Source: Prevotellaceae bacterium UBA3646
GTDB taxonomy: Bacteria; Bacteroidota; Bacteroidia; Bacteroidales; Bacteroidaceae
Assembly: GCA_002373535.1 (NCBI GenBank)
Contig: DFKL01000094.1
Span: forward strand, 1-5,094
DNA length: 5,094 bases
Reading direction: 5' to 3'
A model generated the notes under the pieces. It was not told the DNA's origin and did no database searches. It saw only the letters and a list, made by a program, of their open reading frames with translations. The translations under genes and the position numbers were made by a program. Of this stretch, positions 1-5,094 are shown piece after piece. The number at the start of each line of letters is the position of its first letter. Position 1 is the stretch's first letter.

Positions 1-1
1 G

Positions 2-202
2 CAGACGCGCGTCGAAGAGAAAGAGCGTGTCGTAATAAAAGACCCCATAACTGCAAAGACCGTACAGGAAGACCATGAGGCTGTCATGGCGGAAACCAGA
101 CAGAAAAACGAGGCAGAACCGTCTGTGACAAGCCATGACGCCAATATCTGCACCTCCGTATCATGCGACGGCATAGACTATGCCATGCTGGCATCGAACT
201 GA
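2..202 (+). CDS. C-terminal fragment of an unidentified protein
   Basis: The reading frame is open from the left edge of the window to a TGA at 200-202, giving the last 66 residues of a protein whose start lies outside. The other two forward frames hit stops within the first 80 bases, so this is the best coding frame here. The visible part begins with a charged stretch rich in Glu, Lys and Val (about residues 1-40), which is probably helical or a linker. It ends with a short segment containing two cysteines, close to the terminus CDGIDYAMLASN. I recognise no domain or motif and assign no function. It converges on the M48 protease gene, with 123 bases between the stops that include a strong hairpin. 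Because only a fragment is seen, coding status rests on frame openness and position alone. Confidence 0.5.
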   Translation, partial: QTRVEEKERVVIKDPITAKTVQEDHEAVMAETRQKNEAEPSVTSHDANICTSVSCDGIDYAMLASN

Positions 203-236
203 CAAACTCCCCGGCACGTATACATATATGCAACGA

Positions 237-282
237 CCCTGTTTTTAGGCTTTCCCGAATTCGGAAACAGCTAAAAACAGGG
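237..282. terminator. Long hairpin between convergent genes, probable bidirectional terminator
   Basis: Bases 237-248 (CCCTGTTTTTAG) pair perfectly with 271-282 (CTAAAAACAGGG), a 12-bp stem. After a small internal loop a second 5-bp stem follows (251-255 TTTCC with 263-267 GGAAA), capped by a 7-base loop. The hairpin lies between the stop of the left-edge frame (202) and the stop of the leftward protease gene (328), where a shared terminator is expected. No free T-run follows the stem on either strand; the five-T run is inside the stem itself. It therefore does not fit the classic intrinsic terminator perfectly. An RNA-stabilising 3' end structure is the alternative. Confidence 0.5.
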
Positions 283-325
283 CCGACCTATGTGACGGAC
301 AGATCAAAAGCCGCTCACCCTGAGC

Positions 326-1276
326 CTACTTCTTCCTTGCCGTAGTCTTCCTGGCTACCGTAGTCTTCTTTTTCCTTGTCGTCTTTTGGGTAACGACAGC
401 CTTCTTTGCCGTGGCAGGTGCCGATTTCTGAGCAGGAGCGACTATCGGTGGATTATAGTACTTGAGAGCCTCCGGCATAAGTTGCTGCAGGGCAGCTATA
501 CGTTTCTCGTTAGACGGATGGTCGCTGAACAGGTCGCTCTTGCCACTGCTGCCTGACTGCTGAGCCATGCGCTGCCAGAACGGTATTGCCTGCTGCGGGT
601 CATAGCCTGCCATAGCAGCAAAAATAACGCCAAGATGATCGGCTTCGCTCTCATTGTCGCGTGAATACTTGAGGTTGGCAAACTTGAATCCTATCTTTCC
701 TGCCATATCTATCAGGGAGACGGTACCGCTGCCCAGTCCCTTGGACTTTGCAACCTGAGATAGTACGGTGCCACCTATCTGTGCCGCGTATTGCTGGCGC
801 ATCTGCTTCGACAACTGCTCCGCCGAATGCTTGGCTACGGCATGGGCAATCTCGTGCCCCAGCACAATTGCCAGACCCGTCTCATCCTTGGTGAGAGGCA
901 ATATCCCCTCAAAAACGACAATCTTGCCCCCAGGCATACAGAATGCATTTGCCTGGTTGTCTGCAACCAGGTTGAACTCCCACTGGAAATTCTGCAGTTC
1001 GCTGGCATAGCCATTGTTCTTGAGATACGTCTCTACGGCCGTAGAAAGGCGCTGGCCTACGCGCTTCACCATCTCCGTGTTAGTCTTGTCGGAAGACAAT
1101 TTTGCCCCCTTCATGTAGTCCTGATACTGCTGCGTACTGAGACTCAGGATCTGCGCATCATTTACAAGCAGGTTTGTCTTACGGCCTGTGATGGGCACGG
1201 TGTTGGTCGTTCCGCACGCAGTCACAAGTAACACAAGGGGGAGAATCAAAAGTTTTCTGATAGTTTTCATTAGCAT
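326..1276 (-). CDS. M48-family zinc metalloprotease, lipoprotein, with a basic C-terminal tail
   Basis: A 316-residue protein. The N-terminus has basic residues, a hydrophobic stretch and a lipobox (VTAC, Cys21), so it should be a signal-peptidase-II lipoprotein anchored in the periplasm or outer membrane. The protease core shows NAFCMPGGKIVVFEGIL (about 110-126), the zinc motif HEIAH (141-145) with His141, Glu142 and His145, and the third ligand region ESEAD (Glu209, Asp213). A downstream SDHPS segment (His253) corresponds to the loop that carries the regulatory 'histidine switch' in E. coli BepA. This order fits M48 peptidases of the LoiP/BepA/Oma1-like type, which take part in envelope protein quality control; the exact substrate here is unknown. 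Residues 281-316 form an Ala/Pro then Lys/Thr/Arg-rich tail not typical of the family. ATGs at 1276 and 1270 are both possible starts; the second (MKTIRK) also gives a good signal peptide. It is transcribed alone from a promoter about 20 bases upstream. Confidence 0.93.
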   Translation of the reverse strand: MLMKTIRKLLILPLVLLVTACGTTNTVPITGRKTNLLVNDAQILSLSTQQYQDYMKGAKLSSDKTNTEMVKRVGQRLSTAVETYLKNNGYASELQNFQWEFNLVADNQANAFCMPGGKIVVFEGILPLTKDETGLAIVLGHEIAHAVAKHSAEQLSKQMRQQYAAQIGGTVLSQVAKSKGLGSGTVSLIDMAGKIGFKFANLKYSRDNESEADHLGVIFAAMAGYDPQQAIPFWQRMAQQSGSSGKSDLFSDHPSNEKRIAALQQLMPEALKYYNPPIVAPAQKSAPATAKKAVVTQKTTRKKKTTVARKTTARKK

Positions 1277-1542
1277 ATATATTTAGACTCAACTTTTCTA
1301 CAAAATTACACATAAGAAAGCGTATAACAAAATAAATCCGCCGTTTTTTCCATAACGTCTGTTTTTGTACGCATGAGTGAGGTAGGAACATAGGGAAGAA
1401 CGAAAAAAGCACGCCATTCAAACATCTCTTTATCCTTTCCGTCAAATCTTCGCAAAATGGTAAATCGCCAAATTATCAGATGAGCAGAGCCAATCTTGCT
1501 TGAGATATGACATAACAATGAGTAAATGCATTTGATATGAAT
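1277..1542. other. Intergenic region without a supported gene
   Basis: This AT-rich gap of 266 bases lies between the start of the leftward protease gene and the stop of the leftward acetyltransferase gene. It holds the protease promoter at 1301-1331. I found no convincing terminator hairpin for the upstream operon and no small gene. Two short leftward frames cross the region, but they overlap the promoter, have no family resemblance and look like chance openings. Confidence 0.6.
1301..1331 (-). promoter_or_regulatory. Bacteroidetes-type promoter of the M48 protease gene
   Basis: Read leftward, TTTG (1331-1328) is followed by a 19-base spacer and TAATTTTG (1308-1301). This is an exact match to the Bacteroidetes primary sigma factor consensus TTTG-N19-21-TAnnTTTG. 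Transcription would start near 1295, giving a leader of about 19-25 bases before the two candidate ATGs at 1276 and 1270. Confidence 0.75.
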
Positions 1543-2130
1543 CTATTTATCCCAACATTTATGCCTGTCTGCATCAGTGATTGGACGGATTACCCTGCAG
1601 GGATTGCCTACTGCCACGGAATTGTCGGGAATATCCTTTACCACGACACTGCCGCCGCCGATAACTACATTGGAACCGATGGTGACACCCGGCATCACTT
1701 GGACACCAGCACCTATCCACACATTGTCGCCCACGGTGACCGGATAGGCATACTCCAGTCCTTTGTTGCGCCGTTCAGAGTCAATAGGGTGTCCTGCCGT
1801 ATGAAATCCGCAGTCCGGTCCTATAAAGACATTGTCGCCAAACGAGACCTTAGCCGCATCAAGGATTACAAGATTATGGTTCGAATAGAAGTTTTCTCCT
1901 ATCTCGATGTTATAGCCGTAGTCGCACCAAAATGGTGCAGTAATCGTGAAAGATTCCTTTGTTCGTCCAAGCAGCCGGTGAATCAAAGCCTGCTGTCCAT
2001 CCACGTCAGATGGACGCAGGTGATTGAAATCGTAGCAGAGTTCCTTGGCACGAGTACGTTCCGCTATCAGTTCCTTGTCATAGTTGGCATCGTAGGTTTT
2101 CCCTGCCAACATCTTTTCTTTTTCCGTCAT
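1543..2130 (-). CDS. Maltose/galactoside O-acetyltransferase (Maa/LacA family)
   Basis: A 195-residue protein that moves an acetyl group from acetyl-CoA to a hydroxyl of a sugar, in the cytoplasm. Residues about 4-60 match the maltose acetyltransferase (Mac) N-terminal domain. Residues about 70-180 form a left-handed beta-helix built of hexapeptide repeats, for example IGENFY, FGDNVFIGPD, VGDNVWIGAGVQV and IGSNVVIGGGSVV. The catalytic histidine is His114 in TAGHPID, equivalent to His115 of E. coli LacA. Asn84 in the YSNHN segment lies where LacA has an active-site Asn. The C-terminus VGNPCRVIRPI is the family's usual closing strand. The length is normal (Maa 183, LacA 203). It is the last gene of a probable operon, 41 bases after the DUF5131 stop. 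A weak -7-like box (TGTCTTTG, 2166-2159) has no partner -33 box, so a private promoter is doubtful. The true acceptor sugar cannot be read from sequence. Confidence 0.93.
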   Translation of the reverse strand: MTEKEKMLAGKTYDANYDKELIAERTRAKELCYDFNHLRPSDVDGQQALIHRLLGRTKESFTITAPFWCDYGYNIEIGENFYSNHNLVILDAAKVSFGDNVFIGPDCGFHTAGHPIDSERRNKGLEYAYPVTVGDNVWIGAGVQVMPGVTIGSNVVIGGGSVVVKDIPDNSVAVGNPCRVIRPITDADRHKCWDK

Positions 2131-2171
2131 GGTGCTATAAGTTGGTACATATCAATTGCAAAGACAGCTAT

Positions 2172-2993
2172 TTATGGAATTGCGTCTGCCGGTTCTTCTG
2201 ACAAGATGGCTTTATGATAGTCTATGCCTGCCTTGTGAGCCTGAGACATTTGCCGGTCCCGCGGGATGTGGAAGGTTCGCCCGTCCTTGCGGAACAGGGC
2301 TCCTGTCTGCTTGAAGCAGAAAGACACATCAGCCTTGACGCACTGCTGACGGATGCCAAGTACCCAGTCATAATCACAGACACGGGCATCGTGGCCGGAT
2401 TCTCCACCGACCGTTACCTGTTCAACCCATGCACCAAGCCTGTCATGGAAGTCAATAGTACCTAAAAGCGGTTCACAGATGATAGCCTTGTGACAGATTG
2501 GCAACTCACGGAATACCTGCAGTCTTTCATCGGTTCTCCGCTGATTCTCCAGCGTACAGCAGATGGTGACGTTCTCATAGCCATCATCCCAATCCCCGGG
2601 CAAGCATTGCCTGATCCGTTCGGGTCGTTTCGTCACGATATAGAAATGCAGGTCGCTCCGTCTTTGTATCATCAGCCACGCCTCTTCGCGCCACTCATCG
2701 GCATCCTCGATGAAGAAATCTGATGTAAAGCACGTCCACATAAACGTGCCGGACGGCACCTTCCAGTTTCCGCTACGGTCGCGACGGACGGGGAGGTTGA
2801 ACGATGCAGTCTTTGTCACGACATTGGTGTTCTTCTCAAACTCCGCATCGCGCCTGAACACATAGCAGTGCTGACAGCCCTCGCTCTTCCTATGACATCC
2901 GTGCCACAGGTTCCACAGCCTGCTCTCGCCCGTCTGTTTCCTGGCAGACTCAGACTGCCCTCGCTTACTCGCTGCCTTCCACATTTCACTCAT
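2172..2993 (-). CDS. DUF5131 family protein (phage Gp37/Gp68-like), three-cysteine motif
   Basis: A 273-residue protein. The core begins WNLWHGC and carries Cys33-x6-Cys40-x2-Cys43 (GCHRKSEGCQHCY), the three-cysteine signature of the DUF5131/Gp37-Gp68 family. Further family-like blocks are FTSDFFIEDADEWREEAW (about 89-106), FYIVTKRPER (117-126), ENVTICCTLEN (140-150), the glycine-rich VGGESG (195-200) and FCFKQTGALF (225-234). The family is thought to resemble radical-SAM enzymes, the three cysteines probably holding an iron-sulfur cluster, but its reaction is unknown to me. It often occurs beside a partner protein called TcmP; none is present in this window. The 26 residues before the core form a Lys/Arg/Ser-rich extension. 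The only alternative start close by is Met4 (2984). The start at 2993 leaves just 18 bases after the LUD stop, which supports co-transcription and translational coupling. Confidence 0.88.
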   Translation of the reverse strand: MSEMWKAASKRGQSESARKQTGESRLWNLWHGCHRKSEGCQHCYVFRRDAEFEKNTNVVTKTASFNLPVRRDRSGNWKVPSGTFMWTCFTSDFFIEDADEWREEAWLMIQRRSDLHFYIVTKRPERIRQCLPGDWDDGYENVTICCTLENQRRTDERLQVFRELPICHKAIICEPLLGTIDFHDRLGAWVEQVTVGGESGHDARVCDYDWVLGIRQQCVKADVSFCFKQTGALFRKDGRTFHIPRDRQMSQAHKAGIDYHKAILSEEPADAIP

Positions 2994-3011
2994 TTCCGTC
3001 CGATCCGGTTT

Positions 3012-3662
3012 TTAATACCCCAAACCTTCACCGACAAGCACCACTACATGCCGTCCCTTGTTCCTGCTGTTCCTCAGGAAATGGACGTAACTGCAAATAC
3101 TCTCCGGAGAGTTGCAGTTATGGCAGGTACCGTCAATTCTGCAAGGCGTGTTGATGTCGAACCGCTGGGCATTGATGGGTGATGCCGTGCTGCGTGCTCT
3201 GGCCAGTGCGGCCTCTACCGTCTGGGCCACTTTGTTGAGACCGATGACAAAGATAACCTTCTTCGGCCCCCATGTGATTGCTGCCACACGGTTGCCGTTG
3301 CCGTCGATATTCACGATGACACCGTCTTCCGATATAGCGTTGGCACTTGTCAGGTACACATCTGCCGAGAAAGCTTTGAGGTAGATTGCCTCCTTTTCCT
3401 CCGGGGTCTCTGCCAGGTCACGGTCAAGGACTTTGAGTGTACCCCTGCTTTTCAAAGCCTCCGGGATGCCCAGGTCGCGGACGGTAGCCGTTCCGCCCCA
3501 TGTCACGGTGCTTCCGTCGGCAATGAGTTCCGAAACCTTCTTCACGGCCTCCTTGCCCGTAGGACAGTAGAAGGCTTCCATGTTGCGGCGGTTCAGGCTC
3601 TTTATTATCCGCTCTGCCAGTTTCTGATTTCTCTCTTCTTGTGGTGTAGTTGTAAGTATCAT
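3012..3662 (-). CDS. LUD-domain protein (lactate-utilization LutC/YkgG-like) with C-terminal Cys motif
   Basis: A 216-residue cytoplasmic protein covering the LUD domain (PF02589). Recognisable blocks are TVTWGGTATVRDLGI (about 52-66), the core DVYLTSANAISEDG (101-114) with IVNIDGNGNRVAAITWGPK (116-134), and VIGLNKV (139-145). LUD proteins include LutB and LutC of the L-lactate oxidation complex, but stand-alone members like this one lack the LutA and LutB partners and their function is unclear. After the domain comes Cys174-x5-Cys180-x2-Cys183-x6-Cys190, within a CRIDGTCHNC context. The spacing would suit an iron-sulfur cluster or metal site; that is inference. It is first in a probable leftward operon with DUF5131 and the acetyltransferase. 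Its promoter overlaps that of the divergent hydrolase, with an expected leader of about 20 bases. Confidence 0.9.
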   Translation of the reverse strand: MILTTTPQEERNQKLAERIIKSLNRRNMEAFYCPTGKEAVKKVSELIADGSTVTWGGTATVRDLGIPEALKSRGTLKVLDRDLAETPEEKEAIYLKAFSADVYLTSANAISEDGVIVNIDGNGNRVAAITWGPKKVIFVIGLNKVAQTVEAALARARSTASPINAQRFDINTPCRIDGTCHNCNSPESICSYVHFLRNSRNKGRHVVVLVGEGLGY

Positions 3663-3688
3663 CTTCTAAAAACGCTTAAATATCTGTG

Positions 3689-3721
3689 CAAAATTAGCGA
3701 TAATCGCTGAATTATGGCTAA
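3689..3721 (-). promoter_or_regulatory. Promoter of the LUD-DUF5131-acetyltransferase operon
   Basis: Read leftward, the -7 box TAATTTTG (3696-3689) matches the Bacteroidetes consensus TAnnTTTG exactly. A -33 box TTAG (3721-3718) lies 21 bases upstream with one mismatch to TTTG. Transcription should start near 3683, about 20 bases before the LUD ATG at 3662. Its -33 box falls inside the -7 region of the divergent promoter, so binding of polymerase to one should hinder the other. Confidence 0.65.
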
Positions 3722-3726
3722 TTTTG
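3694..3726 (+). promoter_or_regulatory. Promoter of the alpha/beta hydrolase gene
   Basis: The -7 box TAATTTTG (3719-3726) fits TAnnTTTG exactly, with TTAG (3694-3697) 21 bases upstream as a one-mismatch -33 box. Transcription should start near 3732-3733, which gives a leader of about 15 bases before the ATG at 3748. It is the mirror image of the LUD operon promoter. Confidence 0.65.
3696..3708. promoter_or_regulatory. Small palindrome inside the divergent promoter region, possible operator
   Basis: AGCGAT (3696-3701) and ATCGCT (3703-3708) are perfect reverse complements around a single central A. The site overlaps the -7 and -33 elements on the left side and sits between the arms of the larger inverted repeat. 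Its size and symmetry suit a repressor half-site pair. No regulator gene of the usual operator-binding type adjoins it, so this is only a possibility. Confidence 0.3.
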
Positions 3727-3737
3727 CACCGTTTATT

Positions 3738-3744
3738 AGGAAAG
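3738..3744 (+). promoter_or_regulatory. Ribosome binding site of the hydrolase gene
   Basis: AGGAAAG lies three bases before the ATG at 3748, and its AGGA core is six bases away. It is a better Shine-Dalgarno match than those of the other genes here. It supports ATG 3748 over the in-frame TTG at 3724 as the start. Confidence 0.6.
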
Positions 3745-3747
3745 TTT

Positions 3748-4359
3748 ATGAAGAAGATATTGTTCCTGCACGGGTTCTTTGCCAGCGGGCAGTGCCAGCC
3801 AGCGTTGGCACTGAGGGAGGCTTTTGAGGGAAGGGCTGAGGTCGTTTCGCCAGACCTGCCTACGCATCCGAAGGAGGCTTTGGCTCTGATACGTGATTTG
3901 ATTGACCGCGAACGGCCTGATGTATTGGTGGGTAATAGTTGCGGCTCGTTCTATGCACAGATGGTGGCTCCTGTCGTTGGGATTCCTGCCTTATTGGGCA
4001 ATCCGCATTTCCGCATGACGGAGTTCCTGAGTGCGCGGATTGGACGGCACGAATACAAGTCGAAGCGGCTGGATGGCAAGCAGGAGTTTGTCATTGATGA
4101 GTCGTTGATTGCCGAATTTGCCGAGATGGAGGTTCACCAGTTTGACTGCCGTAACCCTTATTATAAAGATAAGGTATGGGGAATCTTCGGTGAACAGGAC
4201 ACATTGGCGAGGTTCGAGCCGTTGTTTCTGGAACACTACAACCGTTCGTTTCATTTCCCTGGTGCCCATACTCCGACGGCTGAAGAGGTAAAGACGTGGT
4301 ATGTGCCTTTGGTGGAGAAACTGATGATGGAGTACCCTATAGCGAAGAAATCTTCATAA
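3748..4359 (+). CDS. UPF0227/YqiA-like alpha/beta hydrolase (probable esterase)
   Basis: A 203-residue cytoplasmic protein with a compact alpha/beta hydrolase fold and no signal peptide. It opens with KKILFLHGF, the first strand and the HG oxyanion motif. The nucleophile elbow is GNSCGSFYA (62-70) with Ser64, comparable to GSSLGGYYA in E. coli YqiA. GNPHFRM (84-90) matches the family's NP block. The acid is Asp151 in FGEQDTL and the base is His174 in FPGAHTP, so the full Ser-Asp-His triad is present. YqiA has esterase activity on short acyl esters; the natural substrate here is unknown. A longer reading from TTG 3724 would begin inside the promoter and upstream of the predicted transcript start, so I chose ATG 3748, which also has an AGGAAAG site. 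The gene is divergent from the LUD operon and converges on the AraC-type gene. Confidence 0.9.
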   Translation: MKKILFLHGFFASGQCQPALALREAFEGRAEVVSPDLPTHPKEALALIRDLIDRERPDVLVGNSCGSFYAQMVAPVVGIPALLGNPHFRMTEFLSARIGRHEYKSKRLDGKQEFVIDESLIAEFAEMEVHQFDCRNPYYKDKVWGIFGEQDTLARFEPLFLEHYNRSFHFPGAHTPTAEEVKTWYVPLVEKLMMEYPIAKKSS

Positions 4360-4407
4360 ATAGACGTTTCCCATTAGGCTTTCGTTTCAAGCGGCTGTTT
4401 TTGCATT

Positions 4408-5094
4408 CTATGACTTTCTCTGCTCCTGCAGAGCCTTGCCTGCAGCCTTCATCCAACATGTCACCGTCTGCCCTGTCTGCTGCTTGAAAGCATTGCTGAA
4501 AGTGCGGTAATTGTGGAAACCGCTCTCCAAGGCTAACTGTTGGGCGGTGAAGGAATCCTGGGCAGTCACCGTCTCGCGATAGAGATTCATGAAGTGCTGG
4601 ATGCGCAGGTTGTTGATGTAGGCATTGTATGTGATGCCCTGCTGAGAGAAATATTGGCTGAGATAGTAGCGGTTGGTACCTATCGCCTTGGCAAGTAGCA
4701 CGGCAGTCAGGTCGTGCTGCAGATAGAGCTGTGTGTCTATGCAATGCCGCTGCAGCATGGGGCCGATGGTATCGGTGAGGTTTTGCGGTTTTGAGACGGC
4801 AGGGCTCTCGTGTGCTGTCCCCTCTGCACTTGAGAGTAGGGAAGGCTCAGCACCAGATACCGTATGGGAACTCAAGTCGCTTAGTGTCTCTACGCGCCAC
4901 AAGAGAAAGCAGACGAGAATCATGCTGTTCAGCTGTGTGATGTATTTGTAGGCCACACCGTGAGGGTCTAATGTGTAGATGCCGAAAAACGACATGATGA
5001 CTGCCAGCACCAAGAGGCTCTGCCATATCTCTTTGTGCTCCAGGTCGGCATAGTTGTCGCACAGCCAGCGCCCGTATCGTCGCACCTCACGAAC
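4408..5094 (-). CDS. Membrane-anchored AraC-family transcriptional regulator, N-terminus cut by window edge
   Basis: The last 228 residues are visible; the frame stays open to the right edge, so the start lies outside. A GTG at 5085 is in frame but sits within conserved-looking sequence and is unlikely to be the start. Two membrane segments are seen, about residues 24-41 (SLLVLAVIMSFFGIYTL) and 52-68 (NSMILVCFLLWRV). A low-complexity Ser/Glu/Pro linker follows (about 75-105). The C-terminal domain is AraC-type with two helix-turn-helix units, about 128-148 (AKAIGTNRYYLSQYF) and 182-203 (LALESGFHNYRTFSNAF). Bacteroidales have many such regulators with several N-terminal membrane helices and a cytoplasmic DNA-binding domain; the signal sensed is usually unknown. 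The stop faces the hydrolase stop 48 bases away, so the two genes have separate transcripts. Whether it controls the LUD/hydrolase promoters is unknown. Confidence 0.88.
   Translation of the reverse strand, partial: VREVRRYGRWLCDNYADLEHKEIWQSLLVLAVIMSFFGIYTLDPHGVAYKYITQLNSMILVCFLLWRVETLSDLSSHTVSGAEPSLLSSAEGTAHESPAVSKPQNLTDTIGPMLQRHCIDTQLYLQHDLTAVLLAKAIGTNRYYLSQYFSQQGITYNAYINNLRIQHFMNLYRETVTAQDSFTAQQLALESGFHNYRTFSNAFKQQTGQTVTCWMKAAGKALQEQRKS

Larger units (their letters stand above)
3686..3729. repeat. Perfect 13-bp inverted repeat spanning the divergent promoters
   Basis: The left arm GTGCAAAATTAGC (3686-3698) is the exact reverse complement of the right arm GCTAATTTTGCAC (3717-3729), with 18 bases between. 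Each arm contains the -7 box of one of the two outward-facing promoters, so the control region is nearly symmetric about position 3707-3708. It could be an operator for a dimeric regulator, or it may simply reflect two identical promoter cores placed back to back. The flanks outside the -7 octamer (GTG/CAC and GC/GC) also match, which goes beyond what the promoter consensus requires. Confidence 0.8.

Noticed and set aside
163..345. A rightward 60-codon frame between the left-edge fragment and the M48 gene
   Set aside because: It overlaps the end of the better left-edge frame, runs through the hairpin at 237-282 and ends inside the M48 gene.
1306..1518. A leftward 70-codon frame in the gap upstream of the M48 gene
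   Set aside because: It overlaps the M48 promoter region, competes with another overlapping frame (1179-1445), shows no family features and has no ribosome binding site.
1528..1535. A rightward -7-like box (TGCATTTG) near 1530
   Set aside because: It has one mismatch, no matching -33 box and no rightward gene to serve.
2159..2166. A -7-like box TGTCTTTG upstream of the acetyltransferase gene
   Set aside because: It has one mismatch in the key TA and no TTTG-like box 19-21 bases upstream; read-through from the LUD operon promoter explains expression better.
1537..2217. A rightward open frame of 226 codons opposite the acetyltransferase gene
   Set aside because: The reverse strand encodes a full, clearly recognisable Maa/LacA-family protein with its catalytic histidine. 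The opposite frame has no recognisable domain and is a shadow.
2172..2993. The DUF5131 gene as evidence for a prophage or defence island
   Set aside because: No phage structural, integrase, TcmP, nuclease or methylase genes are visible nearby, and the neighbours look like ordinary metabolic genes.
4378..4403. A possible terminator after the hydrolase: GCTT...AAGC followed by a T-run
   Set aside because: The stem is only about four base pairs and the T-run is separated from it by several bases. It is too weak to call, although a terminator in this 48-base convergent gap would be expected.

Overview
The window looks like chromosomal DNA of a Bacteroidales bacterium (Bacteroides/Prevotella-like). 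The reasons are near-balanced base composition, three promoters that fit the Bacteroidetes sigma-ABfr pattern (-33 TTTG-like box, 19-21 bp spacer, -7 box TAnnTTTG, here TAATTTTG each time), mostly weak Shine-Dalgarno sequences, and a membrane-anchored AraC-type regulator of a kind common in that order. No rRNA, tRNA, CRISPR array, insertion sequence or integrase is visible.

Layout from left to right. Bases 2-202 are the end of a rightward reading frame that I could not identify. It converges on a leftward M48-family metalloprotease lipoprotein (326-1276), and a strong long hairpin (237-282) lies between the two stops. The protease has its own clear promoter at 1301-1331 and carries an unusual Lys/Thr/Arg-rich C-terminal tail. 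A 266-base gap (1277-1542) holds that promoter and nothing else I can support. Then come three leftward genes in close series, probably one operon: a LUD-domain protein with a four-cysteine C-terminal motif (3012-3662), a DUF5131 (phage Gp37/Gp68-like) three-cysteine protein (2172-2993, 18 bases after the LUD stop), and a maltose/galactoside O-acetyltransferase (1543-2130, 41 bases further on).

The LUD operon is divergent from a rightward UPF0227/YqiA-like alpha/beta hydrolase (3748-4359). The two transcription units share a compact control region in which a perfect 13-bp inverted repeat (3686-3698 / 3717-3729) contains the -7 boxes of both promoters, and a smaller palindrome sits inside it. 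The hydrolase should start at the ATG at 3748; the upstream TTG at 3724 lies inside its promoter. On the right edge a leftward AraC-family regulator with at least two membrane segments (4408-5094) is cut by the window; its stop faces the hydrolase stop across 48 bases.

How the genes work together is not obvious. The operon combines two proteins with cysteine motifs suggestive of iron-sulfur clusters (LUD and DUF5131) with a sugar acetyltransferase, and the divergent hydrolase could in principle act on acyl esters. That link is speculation. The best-supported non-coding observation is the symmetric divergent promoter. I found no convincing sign of a wholly new multi-gene system.
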